Shown one piece after another: positions 51,014 to 60,277 of a stretch of 64,000 nucleotides of DNA. The notes below the pieces were generated by a model. That model did not search any database, was not told where the DNA came from, and saw only the letters and a list, made by a program, of their open reading frames with translations. The DNA lies in NCBI GenBank assembly GCA_963798795.1, contig CAWCUZ010000001.1, positions 1,302,001 to 1,366,000 on the forward strand. The letters run 5' to 3'. The position numbers and the translations under genes are program-made. The stretch comes from CAWCUZ01 sp963798795. GTDB taxonomy: Bacteria > Acidobacteriota > Vicinamibacteria > Vicinamibacterales > SCN-69-37. Each line of letters begins with the position of its first letter. The stretch's first letter is position 1.

Positions 51014-54000
51014 ATGATGCCCGTTCGCCCCCGATCCGCCCTTGTCCTGCCGCTGCTCCTGAGTGCCGTCGCGCTGTCCGCAGGGTTGAGCGGCCCGCGC
51101 CATCTCCAGGCCCCTCGCGCCGGACGGCCGGGCGCCGCAGCGGCCCCGGGCGTGAGCCCGGGCGACTGGCAGGCCATTCGGGCCGCCCACGAGAAGGAGC
51201 GCTACCGCGTTCTGCCTGCGTCGAGCGGCGCCACCCGATGGCAGGCGGCAAACCCGCGCCAGGCGTGGCGGGAAACGTTCGACGGCCGCGGCGTGCTCGT
51301 GGAGCCGGACGCCGGCGGGTGGCGATGGGGGCTCTCGCTTCGCGCGTACGGCCGCGACGGCGCCATGCGGAACAGTCCGAACGGCGCGGCGATGACAGTC
51401 GACGGCGGACGGGCGACCTACCACCGTGCGCCGGATCTGGACGAGTGGTTCGTCAACGACGCGCGCGGGCTCGAGCACGGCTTCATGCTTCGGGATCGTC
51501 CGGCCGGGGGCGCCGAGCCCGTCAGACTCAGCCTGGCCGTCGATGGCGGCCTGACGTCGCGCGTGAGCTCCGACGGCCGGGCTGCGGACTTCGCCGATGC
51601 CCGGGGCTCGCTGGTCCTCACCTATGGCGGCCTTCGGGTCGACGATGCCGACGGCCGGCCGGTGCCTGCCACGCTCGCCGCCGATCGACGCGGCCTGGCG
51701 ATCGTCGTCGACGATCGGGCAGCGCGCTATCCGCTCGTCGTCGATCCCATGGTGCAGAGGGCGTACGTCAAGGCATCCAACACCGGCTTCGGCGACAACT
51801 TCGGCACGTCGGTGGCCATGTCGGGCGACACCGTCGTCGTCGGCGCGTACGCCGAGAAAAGCAACGCCACCGGCGTGAACGGCAACCAGTCCGACAACTC
51901 CGCGCAGTACGCTGGCGCAGCGTACGTGTTCGTCCGCACGGCCGGCGTCTGGAGCCAGCAGGCGTACCTCAAGGCGTCCAATACCGGCGCGTTCGACTAC
52001 TTCGGCTGGTCCGTCGCCATCTCGGGCGACACGATCGTCGTGGGTGCGTACGGGGAATCCAGCGCGGCTACGGGCGTGAACGGCAACCAGACTGACAACA
52101 CCGCTGCTGTGAGCGGGGCGGCCTACGTCTTCGTGCGCAATGCCGGCGTCTGGACGCAGCAGGCGTACCTGAAGGCCTCGAACACCGCCTTCAATTTTTC
52201 GTTCGGCTACGCCGTGGACGTCTCGGGCAACACCATCGCCGTCGGCTCGAAGGACGAGAACAGCCATGCGACCGGCATCAACGGCAATCAGGGAGACCAC
52301 ACGGCGCCCAATTCCGGAGCCGTCTACGTCTTCACGCGCACGTCCGGAGTCTGGACCCAGCAGGCGTACATCAAGCAGTCGAACACCGAGAGCGGCGACC
52401 TGTTCGGATGGTCCCTGGCCCTCTCGGGCGACACGCTTGCCGTGGGCGCCGACTCGGAATACAGCGCGGCCACCGGCATCAACGGCAACCAGGGTGATAA
52501 CAGCGCGTCGCATGCGGGCGCGGTGTACGTCTACACGCGCAGCGGCACGACGTGGAGCCAGCAGGCGTACGTCAAAGCGTCGAACACCAACGCCTTCGAC
52601 TATTTCGGGTACTCGATTGACATCGACGGCGACACGATGGTCGTCGGCGCCGAACGCGAGGCCAGTGCTGCCACGGGCGTGGGCGGAAACCAGGCCGACA
52701 ACAGCGCCGGGGTGGCGGGCGCGGCATATGTCTTTACCCGGACGGGTACGACGTGGAGCCAACAGGCCTATGTCAAAGCGTCGAACACGGACCCGCAGGA
52801 CTATTTCGGCGAGTCGGTCGCCGTCGCCGGCGACTTGCTGGCGGTGGGCGCCATCGGCGAAGCGAGCCAGGCGAGCGGCGTGGACGGCAACCAGTCGGAC
52901 AACATGTTCGGCAACGCCGGCGCCGTCTACGTGTTCGGGCGGGCCGGCGCGACGTGGACGCAGCTCGGATACCTGAAGGGCTCATCGCCCGATCCCAACG
53001 ACTTCTTCGGTACCAGCGTGGCGATCGCCGGGGACACGGTCGTGGGCGGCGCCGTCGGCGAGAGCAGCGCCGCGACCGGAATCGACGGCAATCCGACCAA
53101 TGACGCCGCCAGCGGGTCGGGCGCCGTCTTCATCCACGGCTTCCCGACGACGCTGGCCGGCACGCCGCTGACGCTCTATTACGGCGCGACGAAGAGCGGC
53201 GCGGCCGGGGCGATTGTGAACGTCACGCCGGCCCAGACGGTGACCGTCACCTACAGCGGCGTGTCGCCGAGCTGGACCGCAGCGGCCAATGACGCGTGGC
53301 TGCAGGTCGTGTCCGGCCCGGCCGTCGCGAACGGGTCCGGCATCGGCCAGTTCAACATCTCGATCATCAACCCCGGCAACGTGATTGGCGGCGCGACCAG
53401 CCTGAAGGGCACCGTCACGATTTCGGCGCCGGGCGCCGCGCCGCTCTCGGTGCGCGTCGTCCTGACGGTCAACCAGGTGCCCCCGACGAGCGCGCTGGCG
53501 TTTGGGCGTGTCGACACGCCGGTGCAGAACGCCGCCGGCCTGCAGGGAGCCATCGGCCTGACCGGCTGGGCGCTCGACGACGTGGCCGTGAGCAACATCA
53601 GGGTGTACCGGACCTGCCTGGGGTTCGACAACCCGGCCAGCTGTCAGCTCGTGCTCGGGAACAACGTCGTCTTCGTCGGCAACGCCGGGTTCGTGGCCGG
53701 GGCGCGTCCGGACGTCGAGGCGGCCTTCCCCACCTATCCGCTGGCCTATCGCGCCGGCTGGGGGCTGCAGATCCTGTCGAACCAGTTGCCGCACGTCCCG
53801 AACATGACGACCAATGGCGGCCAGGGCACGATGGCGCTCTACGCCGTCGCCACCGATGCGGAAGGGCACCAGACGCTGCTCGGACGCAGTTCGCCGGATC
53901 ACACGCCGACCACGGTCACGCTCAACAACGACGCGATCGCCAAGCCGTTCGGCACCCTGGATACGCCGGCGCAGGGCGCCACCGTCAGCGGCAATCTGGC

Positions 54001-54832
54001 GAACTTCGGCTGGGCGCTGACGCCCGACTCGAACCTGGTACCGGACGGCACCGACATCCTGATCCCGACCAACGGCTCGACGATCACCGTCTTCATCGAC
54101 GGCGTGGCCAAGGGGACGGTCGCCTACAACCAGTGCCGCGGCAACGTGGGCAATCCCGTGCCGCCCGGCGTCTTCTGCAACGACGACGTGGCGAGCATCT
54201 TCGGCAATGCGACGCCGCAGGCGCCGCTCACGCCGCGCGGGTCGAATCCGACGAAGTATCGCAACCTCGATGCGCAGCGCGGAGCCATCGGCGCGTTCAA
54301 CATCAACACGCTGACCCTGACGAACGGGGTGCACACGATCGCCTGGAGCGTCACCGACAGCGCGGCGCGGGCCGACGGTGTCGGCAGCCGGTTCTTCACA
54401 GTGTTGAACGGCAGTCCCATCACGGACGTGAAGGCCGTGGCGGAGCTGCTCCGGGCGCCTGCCGTGAATCGCGGCAGCGCGGCGATGCTGGACGGCTTCG
54501 CGCCGGAGCCGGGCACGCTGGTCGCCCGCACGGGCTTCGACCCGAAGGCGCCCTACGTGCCGACCGTCAGCACCAAGGAGGGCGTGTACTCGCTCGTCCT
54601 CGAGGAGATGGGCCGCCTGGAGGTCCTGCTGGGCCCCATGGATGCGGGATACCTGGTCGTGGGAGGCCAGTTGCGCGACCTGCCCATCGGGTCGCACCTC
54701 GATCCGAACGGCACGTTCACCTGGAATCCGCCGGTCGGCTACTTCGGCACCTACCGGCTGGTGTTCACGGGCGGCGGACGGAAGATGGTCGTCGACGTGA
54801 CGGTAGCGCCCAGGGGCCCGTCGAAGGAGTGA
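51014..54832 (+). CDS. Secreted FG-GAP repeat surface protein
   Basis: A 1,272-residue exported protein. A signal peptide (SALVLPLLLSAVALSAGLSG) is followed by an N-terminal domain of about 220 residues, then seven FG-GAP-type repeats of 67 residues (about 250-715), an Ig/BACON-like segment (VTYSGVSPSWTAAANDAWLQ), two domains that each contain a GWALDD or GWALTP core, and a final Ig-like domain (GTFTWNPPVGYFGTYRLVF). It probably forms a beta-propeller on an extracellular adhesin. ATG 51014 or 51017 is the start, 5 or 8 nt after GGAGG. It converges on the CHAT gene with an 18-bp gap. Confidence 0.82.
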   Translation: MMPVRPRSALVLPLLLSAVALSAGLSGPRHLQAPRAGRPGAAAAPGVSPGDWQAIRAAHEKERYRVLPASSGATRWQAANPRQAWRETFDGRGVLVEPDAGGWRWGLSLRAYGRDGAMRNSPNGAAMTVDGGRATYHRAPDLDEWFVNDARGLEHGFMLRDRPAGGAEPVRLSLAVDGGLTSRVSSDGRAADFADARGSLVLTYGGLRVDDADGRPVPATLAADRRGLAIVVDDRAARYPLVVDPMVQRAYVKASNTGFGDNFGTSVAMSGDTVVVGAYAEKSNATGVNGNQSDNSAQYAGAAYVFVRTAGVWSQQAYLKASNTGAFDYFGWSVAISGDTIVVGAYGESSAATGVNGNQTDNTAAVSGAAYVFVRNAGVWTQQAYLKASNTAFNFSFGYAVDVSGNTIAVGSKDENSHATGINGNQGDHTAPNSGAVYVFTRTSGVWTQQAYIKQSNTESGDLFGWSLALSGDTLAVGADSEYSAATGINGNQGDNSASHAGAVYVYTRSGTTWSQQAYVKASNTNAFDYFGYSIDIDGDTMVVGAEREASAATGVGGNQADNSAGVAGAAYVFTRTGTTWSQQAYVKASNTDPQDYFGESVAVAGDLLAVGAIGEASQASGVDGNQSDNMFGNAGAVYVFGRAGATWTQLGYLKGSSPDPNDFFGTSVAIAGDTVVGGAVGESSAATGIDGNPTNDAASGSGAVFIHGFPTTLAGTPLTLYYGATKSGAAGAIVNVTPAQTVTVTYSGVSPSWTAAANDAWLQVVSGPAVANGSGIGQFNISIINPGNVIGGATSLKGTVTISAPGAAPLSVRVVLTVNQVPPTSALAFGRVDTPVQNAAGLQGAIGLTGWALDDVAVSNIRVYRTCLGFDNPASCQLVLGNNVVFVGNAGFVAGARPDVEAAFPTYPLAYRAGWGLQILSNQLPHVPNMTTNGGQGTMALYAVATDAEGHQTLLGRSSPDHTPTTVTLNNDAIAKPFGTLDTPAQGATVSGNLANFGWALTPDSNLVPDGTDILIPTNGSTITVFIDGVAKGTVAYNQCRGNVGNPVPPGVFCNDDVASIFGNATPQAPLTPRGSNPTKYRNLDAQRGAIGAFNINTLTLTNGVHTIAWSVTDSAARADGVGSRFFTVLNGSPITDVKAVAELLRAPAVNRGSAAMLDGFAPEPGTLVARTGFDPKAPYVPTVSTKEGVYSLVLEEMGRLEVLLGPMDAGYLVVGGQLRDLPIGSHLDPNGTFTWNPPVGYFGTYRLVFTGGGRKMVVDVTVAPRGPSKE
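51752..53159 (+). repeat. Seven tandem ~201-bp coding repeats
   Basis: Internal repeats of the FG-GAP protein. Each codes for a unit like QQAY-x-KASNT ... YFG-x-SVA-x-SGDT-x-x-VGA ... SAATG-(V/I)-x-GNQ-x-DN ... GA-x-YVF-x-R. The phase is exact (67 codons per unit), which favours expansion or contraction by recombination. Confidence 0.8.
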
Positions 54833-54850
54833 TGCGGCGCGCGGCGACGA

Positions 54851-57640
54851 TCAGGGTTCGCCGCTGAGAACGAACCCGGCCCACAGCAGCGGATGTTCTG
54901 GCAGGGTGACGCGCCGGCCGGCTACCGTCACGACCACGCGGCCGGCGCGCAGGTCCGCCAGCAGCGCGCGCTGGGCCGCCGTCAACGCAGTGCCCTTCCG
55001 ACCATCCGCCGCGTAGCCTTGATAGAAGCGCGGGATCAGCACCGCGGTCGTCTCATCGGTGACGTCCCAGAGCGTCGCAACGACCGATGGCGTGCCGGCG
55101 GCGACGAACGCACGCGTCAAGCCGAGCATGCCGTCGGCGCTCACCCGGCCCGTGCCGGACCGGCACGCGCTCAGCACCACGAGATCGGTCTCGAGCGTCA
55201 GCGCGTGAACCTCGTCCAGGGTGAGACGGCCGTCCTCGTGCTCCCCTGCGCCCCGGCGCTGGAGCACGAGAAACGGCCCGACTTCCGGATTGTCGGACAC
55301 GAATCCGTGGGTTGCGAAGTGCAGAACGGACGGACGATCCGCGCGGACCGTCTGCGCCAGCGACGACTCGGTGGCGTTCACGCCCGTCAGTCGCAGGACG
55401 CGGCGGTCCGGCGCGAGGCGGGCGACGGCCGATAGTTCACGGGCCGCGCCGGGCAGCGGCGGGACCGGCCGACCGCCCGCGGCGGGCCGCGTCGCCGGAT
55501 CCCCGACGAGCAGCCACGGCCCAGGCGCCCCGCGCCGCGCTTCGAGCTGCCTGCGGCCGGTGAAATCGAGAACCGAGACGGCCGGCGCGTAGTGCAGGTC
55601 GTAGTCTTCGATCAGATACCGGCCGGCGTGATTCTGCAGGGCCGCAAAGGAGAGCAGGAACAACGGGCCGTGCGGAACGATGGTGAGGCGGCCCTTGGAG
55701 GGCAGATACCGACGCAGCGGCTCGATCAGCACCGTGTTCAGCTCGCGCCAGGCGGACCGGTCGTCGTGGGTCAGCCGGAGCAGGTTCAAGCCCCGCAGGG
55801 GAAGCGATGTCACGTCGGACGGTTGGCCCCCCGAACGAGGTGACGCCGGCGCGGTGCCCGCGGCCGGCGTGGACACCGCGCGAGCGTCGTTCGCGGGTCG
55901 CAACGGCGCGGTGGTGGCCGCGACCAGTTGCTCGAGTCGCACGCGCGTGACGTCGAGCCGGACGGTGAAGACTCCCCCGCGGGAGTCCGCCACCCAGGCC
56001 ACGGTCCAGTCGTCGGCAACCCAGTAGGTGACCACCGTGGAGCCCAGGCGCGCCGCAATGGTCCCAATCTCGGCGACCGATACGGGCGTGGCAGCGGACT
56101 CGCTTCGGATCGCCGTGTCGACGCCGGAATTGGCGCCGCTCCGGGCGCCGCCGGCTCCGACGACCGCTTCGCGGCTCGCCAGCAGGTCGAGAAACGCCCG
56201 GGCGCGCCCCCGCTCGGCCAGTTCGAGGGCTTCGGCGCCGCGGCCCAGACGCACGAGCAGGTCGATGCTGCGCGCGTAGAACTGCTGCGCGCGTTCGACG
56301 TATCCGCGCTTCAGCAGGTCCACGGGCAGCAGCCGGACGCGGATCGCGTCGATCGCGTCGAGGGCCGCGCGCTGGGCGGCCAGGGCGTCGTCGAGCCGGC
56401 CCAGCCGCTCGAGGATCCAGGCGCGATTGTCGAGGCGGACGTCGAGCAGGTCCAGCTGGTTCAGTTCACGGGTGATGCGGATCGATTCGTCGGCATGGTC
56501 GATCGCCTCCGCGTATCGCCCGAGCCGCCCCAGTGATTTCGCGAGCTGCGTGTGCCGAAACGCCGCGATGTACGGATCTGGATGGCGGCCGAGGATCTCC
56601 TCGAACATCGCAATCGCCCGCGCATCGTCGCCGGCATCCGCCAGCGCGGACGCCAGGTTGCCGAGCATGAAATCGACGAGCCGCGGATTGTCCGATTCGC
56701 GCGCCAGTTCGAGGCCGCGCTGGTACATGGCCCTGGATTCGTCCGGGCGGGCGAGGTAACCCAGGGCCACGGCTTTCGCGTTCACGGCCTCGACGAGCGT
56801 GTACCGCTCGTGCGTGGGTTCGAGCAGCGCGGTCGCGCGATCGTACTGCTTCAGGGCGCCCTCGAAATCACCATGCGCCCGGCGAATGCGGCCCAGCATC
56901 AGGTAGGACGCCGCGAGACTGCTGACGTCGCCGATCTGCTCGCTGGCGGCGATGGCCGTTTCGAGCGACGCCTCGGCCGCGGTGAGATCCCCCGCGCCGA
57001 ACTCGCGGGCGCCGCGTGCCCGTGCCGCCCAGGCGACCAGCCCGACGTCCTGAAGCCGCTGGCCGACGGCCAGTGCTCCGCTCACGCGCGCGTCGGTCGG
57101 ATCGGTCGAGCCATCGACCTGCGCCAGCTGCAACTGGACCCGAGCCCGGTCCCGCTCGTCGCCGAGACCGGTCAGGATCTCCACCGCGCGGCCGACCAGC
57201 TCGCGCGCGCGCGGGCCGTCTCCAACCGCTGTCGCGCACGCGGCGAGGCCCGACAGCGCGCTGGCCATCCCCGGCCAATCGCCGAGCGCCTCGAATTCAG
57301 TGAGCGCGCGCTCGAACCACGGTGCGGCGTCGCGTGAACGAGCCGTGGCGCGCAGGACGGACCCCTTCGTCCGATACGCCGCCGCCAGGCCCGGCCGGTC
57401 GCCGGCGCGTTCGGCAGCCGCGATCGCCTGTTCGGCGCGCGCCGCGGCTTCATCGAGCTGCAGGGCGAGCTGCAGCCGCTCGGCGTCGGCCAGGAGCAGC
57501 GCAATGGCGGGCCCGGGTGGCGTCGGCTGGCTCGCGGCCGGTGGTGCGTTCTGTGCGCCGGACGTCTGGGCGTGCGGCGCCGCCCCGGCGGTGAGCGCCA
57601 GGCTCAGACCACAAGCCGCCGCACGCAGCAGTCGAGGCAT
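54851..57640 (-). CDS. Exported TPR-CHAT protease
   Basis: A 929-residue protein. A signal peptide (RLLRAAACGLSLALTAGAAP) is followed by about ten tetratricopeptide-like repeats (to about 480), then a linker and a C-terminal CHAT peptidase domain (about 610-929). The caspase-type dyad is present: His778 in VLHFATHGFVSDN and Cys826 in DLVVLSACRSGTG, followed by the typical MLGLTRAFVAAGTPSVVATLW and HPLLWAGFVLSGE. The signal peptide implies work outside the cytoplasm. It is the third gene of an operon with an ECF sigma and a zinc-finger anti-sigma, 6 bp after the latter. Confidence 0.88.
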   Translation of the reverse strand: MPRLLRAAACGLSLALTAGAAPHAQTSGAQNAPPAASQPTPPGPAIALLLADAERLQLALQLDEAAARAEQAIAAAERAGDRPGLAAAYRTKGSVLRATARSRDAAPWFERALTEFEALGDWPGMASALSGLAACATAVGDGPRARELVGRAVEILTGLGDERDRARVQLQLAQVDGSTDPTDARVSGALAVGQRLQDVGLVAWAARARGAREFGAGDLTAAEASLETAIAASEQIGDVSSLAASYLMLGRIRRAHGDFEGALKQYDRATALLEPTHERYTLVEAVNAKAVALGYLARPDESRAMYQRGLELARESDNPRLVDFMLGNLASALADAGDDARAIAMFEEILGRHPDPYIAAFRHTQLAKSLGRLGRYAEAIDHADESIRITRELNQLDLLDVRLDNRAWILERLGRLDDALAAQRAALDAIDAIRVRLLPVDLLKRGYVERAQQFYARSIDLLVRLGRGAEALELAERGRARAFLDLLASREAVVGAGGARSGANSGVDTAIRSESAATPVSVAEIGTIAARLGSTVVTYWVADDWTVAWVADSRGGVFTVRLDVTRVRLEQLVAATTAPLRPANDARAVSTPAAGTAPASPRSGGQPSDVTSLPLRGLNLLRLTHDDRSAWRELNTVLIEPLRRYLPSKGRLTIVPHGPLFLLSFAALQNHAGRYLIEDYDLHYAPAVSVLDFTGRRQLEARRGAPGPWLLVGDPATRPAAGGRPVPPLPGAARELSAVARLAPDRRVLRLTGVNATESSLAQTVRADRPSVLHFATHGFVSDNPEVGPFLVLQRRGAGEHEDGRLTLDEVHALTLETDLVVLSACRSGTGRVSADGMLGLTRAFVAAGTPSVVATLWDVTDETTAVLIPRFYQGYAADGRKGTALTAAQRALLADLRAGRVVVTVAGRRVTLPEHPLLWAGFVLSGEP

Positions 57641-57646
57641 GCGCTC

Positions 57647-58558
57647 TCAGCGGCCCTGAGGGCCGTGCGCCAGCTCGGCCACGCCCGCGCAGGCGCGGGC
57701 GCTGCGTGGGCCGCCGTGGGCACAGATGCCGCTGGCCAGATCCCGTGCGCGACCGACCTCGCCCGACTGGACGAGCGCGATCGCGAGGAACCAGTCGACC
57801 TCGTCCGCATCCGCCGCGGGCGCGCCGGCCGGGAGCGCCGCGCGCGCCTGCTCCAGCGCGGCGAGCGCGTCGGCGGTGCGGTCCGCGGCGAGCAGCGTCG
57901 CACCCAGGGCGAGCATCGCGTCGCTCGAGTCCTGCGCCTCGCGGGCGATCGCTCCGAGTGTGCCCACGGCGCCGGATCGATCGCCGCCGTCGGCCAGATC
58001 CAGCGCCGCGGCGATCCGATCGGCCAGCCCCGGCAATTCCGCCGATTCGCCGCGCACGGTCAGGGTGATGTCGCCAGACGCGATCGTCGGACGATCGGGA
58101 ACGAAGACCGACGCCGGTGCCGCTGACGCCACCGGCACCGCCGGTCGAGATGGCGCGTCCGGGACGGCCGGCCGCCAGAGCACGGCGATCCACGCCAGCG
58201 ACGCCGCCACGGCGATGCCGGCTCCAACGACCCACCGGAGTGCGGATCGGGCCGGTCTTGGCGGCCGTAGCGCCCCGGCGATCCGCGCGGCGATCCGTCC
58301 GGACGCCTCCTCGTCGGTGCTCGAGTCGACGTGCAGCGTCAGATCCGACTGCAGGGCCCGGCACGCGTCGCAGGACGCAACGTGGGCGAGCACGCGGGTC
58401 TGGACGGCAGGAGGGAGCACCTGTTCCTCCAATGCCAGCAGCAGCGCCGGATCGGGACAGGAGGTCCGACGGCTGGCGACGTCGACGGACACGCCGAGCG
58501 CCCCGAGCGCGGCGCGCTCGTCCGGATCCAGCGGCGAGTGACGCACTGTGGCAGGCAT
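57647..58558 (-). CDS. Zinc-finger anti-sigma factor-like membrane protein
   Basis: A 303-residue protein. Residues 30-70 carry the zf-HC2 pattern (VLAHVASCDACRALQ: H-x3-C-x2-C). One transmembrane helix follows (ALRWVVGAGIAVAASLAWIAVLW, about 108-130), then an extracytoplasmic part of about 170 residues with helical TPR-like repeats (AAALDLADGGDRSGAVGTLG, LEQARAALPAG). It probably binds the ECF sigma factor encoded 2 bp upstream and releases it on an envelope signal. ATG 58558 is the start; the frame runs on upstream only as overlap with the sigma gene. Confidence 0.8.
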   Translation of the reverse strand: MPATVRHSPLDPDERAALGALGVSVDVASRRTSCPDPALLLALEEQVLPPAVQTRVLAHVASCDACRALQSDLTLHVDSSTDEEASGRIAARIAGALRPPRPARSALRWVVGAGIAVAASLAWIAVLWRPAVPDAPSRPAVPVASAAPASVFVPDRPTIASGDITLTVRGESAELPGLADRIAAALDLADGGDRSGAVGTLGAIAREAQDSSDAMLALGATLLAADRTADALAALEQARAALPAGAPAADADEVDWFLAIALVQSGEVGRARDLASGICAHGGPRSARACAGVAELAHGPQGR

Positions 58559-58560
58559 GG

Positions 58561-59025
58561 TCACGGTACCGGCATCATCTGTTTCCGCAGGAGCGTCAGG
58601 CCGTACTGCAGGTGGCCGCGCACCTGGGTTTCCGAGAGGCCGAGGCGCAGCGCGATTTCCTCGCGGCTGAAGCCGTGCTCGTACCGCAGCACCAGACACG
58701 CCCGATGAACGGCCTTGAGTGATGGGTGTGCGAACAGCTCGTGGAACGGGACGTCCGGCGGGATCTGCCGGCTGACGGGTGTCACCGAGTCGGTGTGGAG
58801 GTGTTCGAGCTGCTGGCGGCGCCAGTAGTCGATGGCTCGATTGCGCACGACGGTGAGCAGCCAGCCGGGCAGACGCGTGGCGTCGATGCGATCGAACCGC
58901 CGGTGCAGCTCGAGGAACGCGTCCGCGGTGAGTTCCTCGGCCACGTCACGCCGCCCGACGGCGCGCGAGGCGACTCGCAGCACCGTCGGCAGGAACCGCC
59001 GGTAGGCCTCCTCGAAGGTCATCAT
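58561..59025 (-). CDS. ECF RNA polymerase sigma factor (second)
   Basis: A 154-residue sigma-70-family protein. Region 2: FEEAYRRFLPTVLRVASRAV, DVAEELTADAFLELHRRFDR, then PGWLLTVVRNRAIDYWRR. Region 4: CLVLRYEHGFSREEIALRLG and ETQVRGHLQYGLTLLRKQM. The first gene of the sigma/anti-sigma/CHAT operon. ATG 59025, or 59022 next to it, is the start because region 2 begins immediately; the frame is open far upstream but meaningless there. Confidence 0.88.
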   Translation of the reverse strand: MMTFEEAYRRFLPTVLRVASRAVGRRDVAEELTADAFLELHRRFDRIDATRLPGWLLTVVRNRAIDYWRRQQLEHLHTDSVTPVSRQIPPDVPFHELFAHPSLKAVHRACLVLRYEHGFSREEIALRLGLSETQVRGHLQYGLTLLRKQMMPVP

Positions 59026-59170
59026 CCAAGACGCCGTCCGGCGCGCTGGTGAGCAGGGCAGGCAGTATATCCGAAGCCGGTCGGCCGCCGGGGCTCCACG
59101 CGCCGGGTGCCGGACGGGCCTACACTGGGGGAAGCGCGCGCGATGAACCGCGCGAACACTGCGAGGACCC

Positions 59171-60247
59171 ATGGCAGACGATGCGGTGATCGATCTGTTT
59201 CTGCTCGGCGAGGTGCTGCTGATCGCGGTGTTCATCCAGTTCCTGCCGCGCTGGTCGCGCCAGGATCTGTTCTTCGCCATCACGGTCCCCGCCGCGTTCC
59301 GCGAGACGCCGGACGGGCGCGCCATCCTCCGCGGGTATCGTCGTGAATCCGCGCTGCACGCCGTGATCGCCGCCGGCTGGATCGTCGCCGGCCTGTTCGT
59401 GGGCCGCTTCGGCCTGGCCATGATCGGCATGCTGTGGCAGGTCGGCGGCGTCTTCGCGGCGTTCCTGCGCGCCCGGACGCGCGTGCAGCCGCATGCCGCC
59501 GCGCCGGCCACCGTGCGTGAGGCGGAAGTCCCGCCGCGCGCCAGGCAGACCGGCGCGCCGCGGGCTCTGCGCATCGCATTCCCTCTGCCCGTCGCGGTCA
59601 TGGCCGCCACCGCCCTCTATCTCCGACAGAACTGGGCCCGTATTCCGGAGCGCTTTGCGACGCACTGGGACTTCGCCGGCGAGCCGAATGGCTGGAGCAC
59701 CCGATCGATCGCGGGCGTGTACGGCCCGCTCGTTATTGCGGCGGCCGTCTACGGCGTCATGTGGATCGCCGGCTACGGCATCCTGCACTGGTCGCGGCGC
59801 ATCTCCGCCACGGGCCGCGCGGCCCGACAGGAAGATCGGTTTCGCCTGGCCGCGGCCACGGTCCTCTTTCTGGCGGGCGTGTTTATCGCGGGGCTGATCG
59901 GGTGGACGAGCCTGCTGCCACTCCGTTCGAACCCCGACGCCAGTCCGTCGATGGGCTGGATGCTGCTGGCGACAGCCGCCTTCGGCGTGACGGTCGTGGT
60001 CGTGCTGGTGCGCAACCGCCCGGGACGCGTACCGGCGGCGCCCGGAGCCCCGGTCGGTGACCGTACCGCGGATCGCGACTGGAAGGCCGGCATGTTCTAC
60101 GTCAACCGCAACGACCCGGCGCTGCTGATTGAAAAGCGATTCGGCGTGGGCTACACGCTGAACTTCGGACACCCATGGGCCTGGATTCTGCTGGGCACGC
60201 TGCTCCTGGCCCCGTGGATCGTCGTCCTCGTCGTCAGGACCCTCTGA
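59171..60247 (+). CDS. DUF1648/DUF5808 membrane protein
   Basis: A 358-residue polytopic membrane protein with about seven helices. The DUF1648 motif IPERFATHWDFAGEPNGW lies near 155-175, and the C-terminal DUF5808 pattern DWKAGMFYVNRNDPALLIEK with RFGVGYTLNFG near 300-330. Related proteins in Firmicutes include SdpI-like immunity/regulatory proteins; the role here is unknown. ATG 59171 follows GAGGA. It is followed 30 bp later by a glycosyltransferase gene. Confidence 0.82.
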   Translation: MADDAVIDLFLLGEVLLIAVFIQFLPRWSRQDLFFAITVPAAFRETPDGRAILRGYRRESALHAVIAAGWIVAGLFVGRFGLAMIGMLWQVGGVFAAFLRARTRVQPHAAAPATVREAEVPPRARQTGAPRALRIAFPLPVAVMAATALYLRQNWARIPERFATHWDFAGEPNGWSTRSIAGVYGPLVIAAAVYGVMWIAGYGILHWSRRISATGRAARQEDRFRLAAATVLFLAGVFIAGLIGWTSLLPLRSNPDASPSMGWMLLATAAFGVTVVVVLVRNRPGRVPAAPGAPVGDRTADRDWKAGMFYVNRNDPALLIEKRFGVGYTLNFGHPWAWILLGTLLLAPWIVVLVVRTL

Positions 60248-60277
60248 TCCGACCGGCTTCCGCCGTACAATCACGCG

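Noticed and set aside
54851..57640. CHAT protein as a CRISPR-associated (Craspase-type) protease
   Set aside because: No cas genes are present; the protein has a signal peptide and belongs to an ECF sigma operon.
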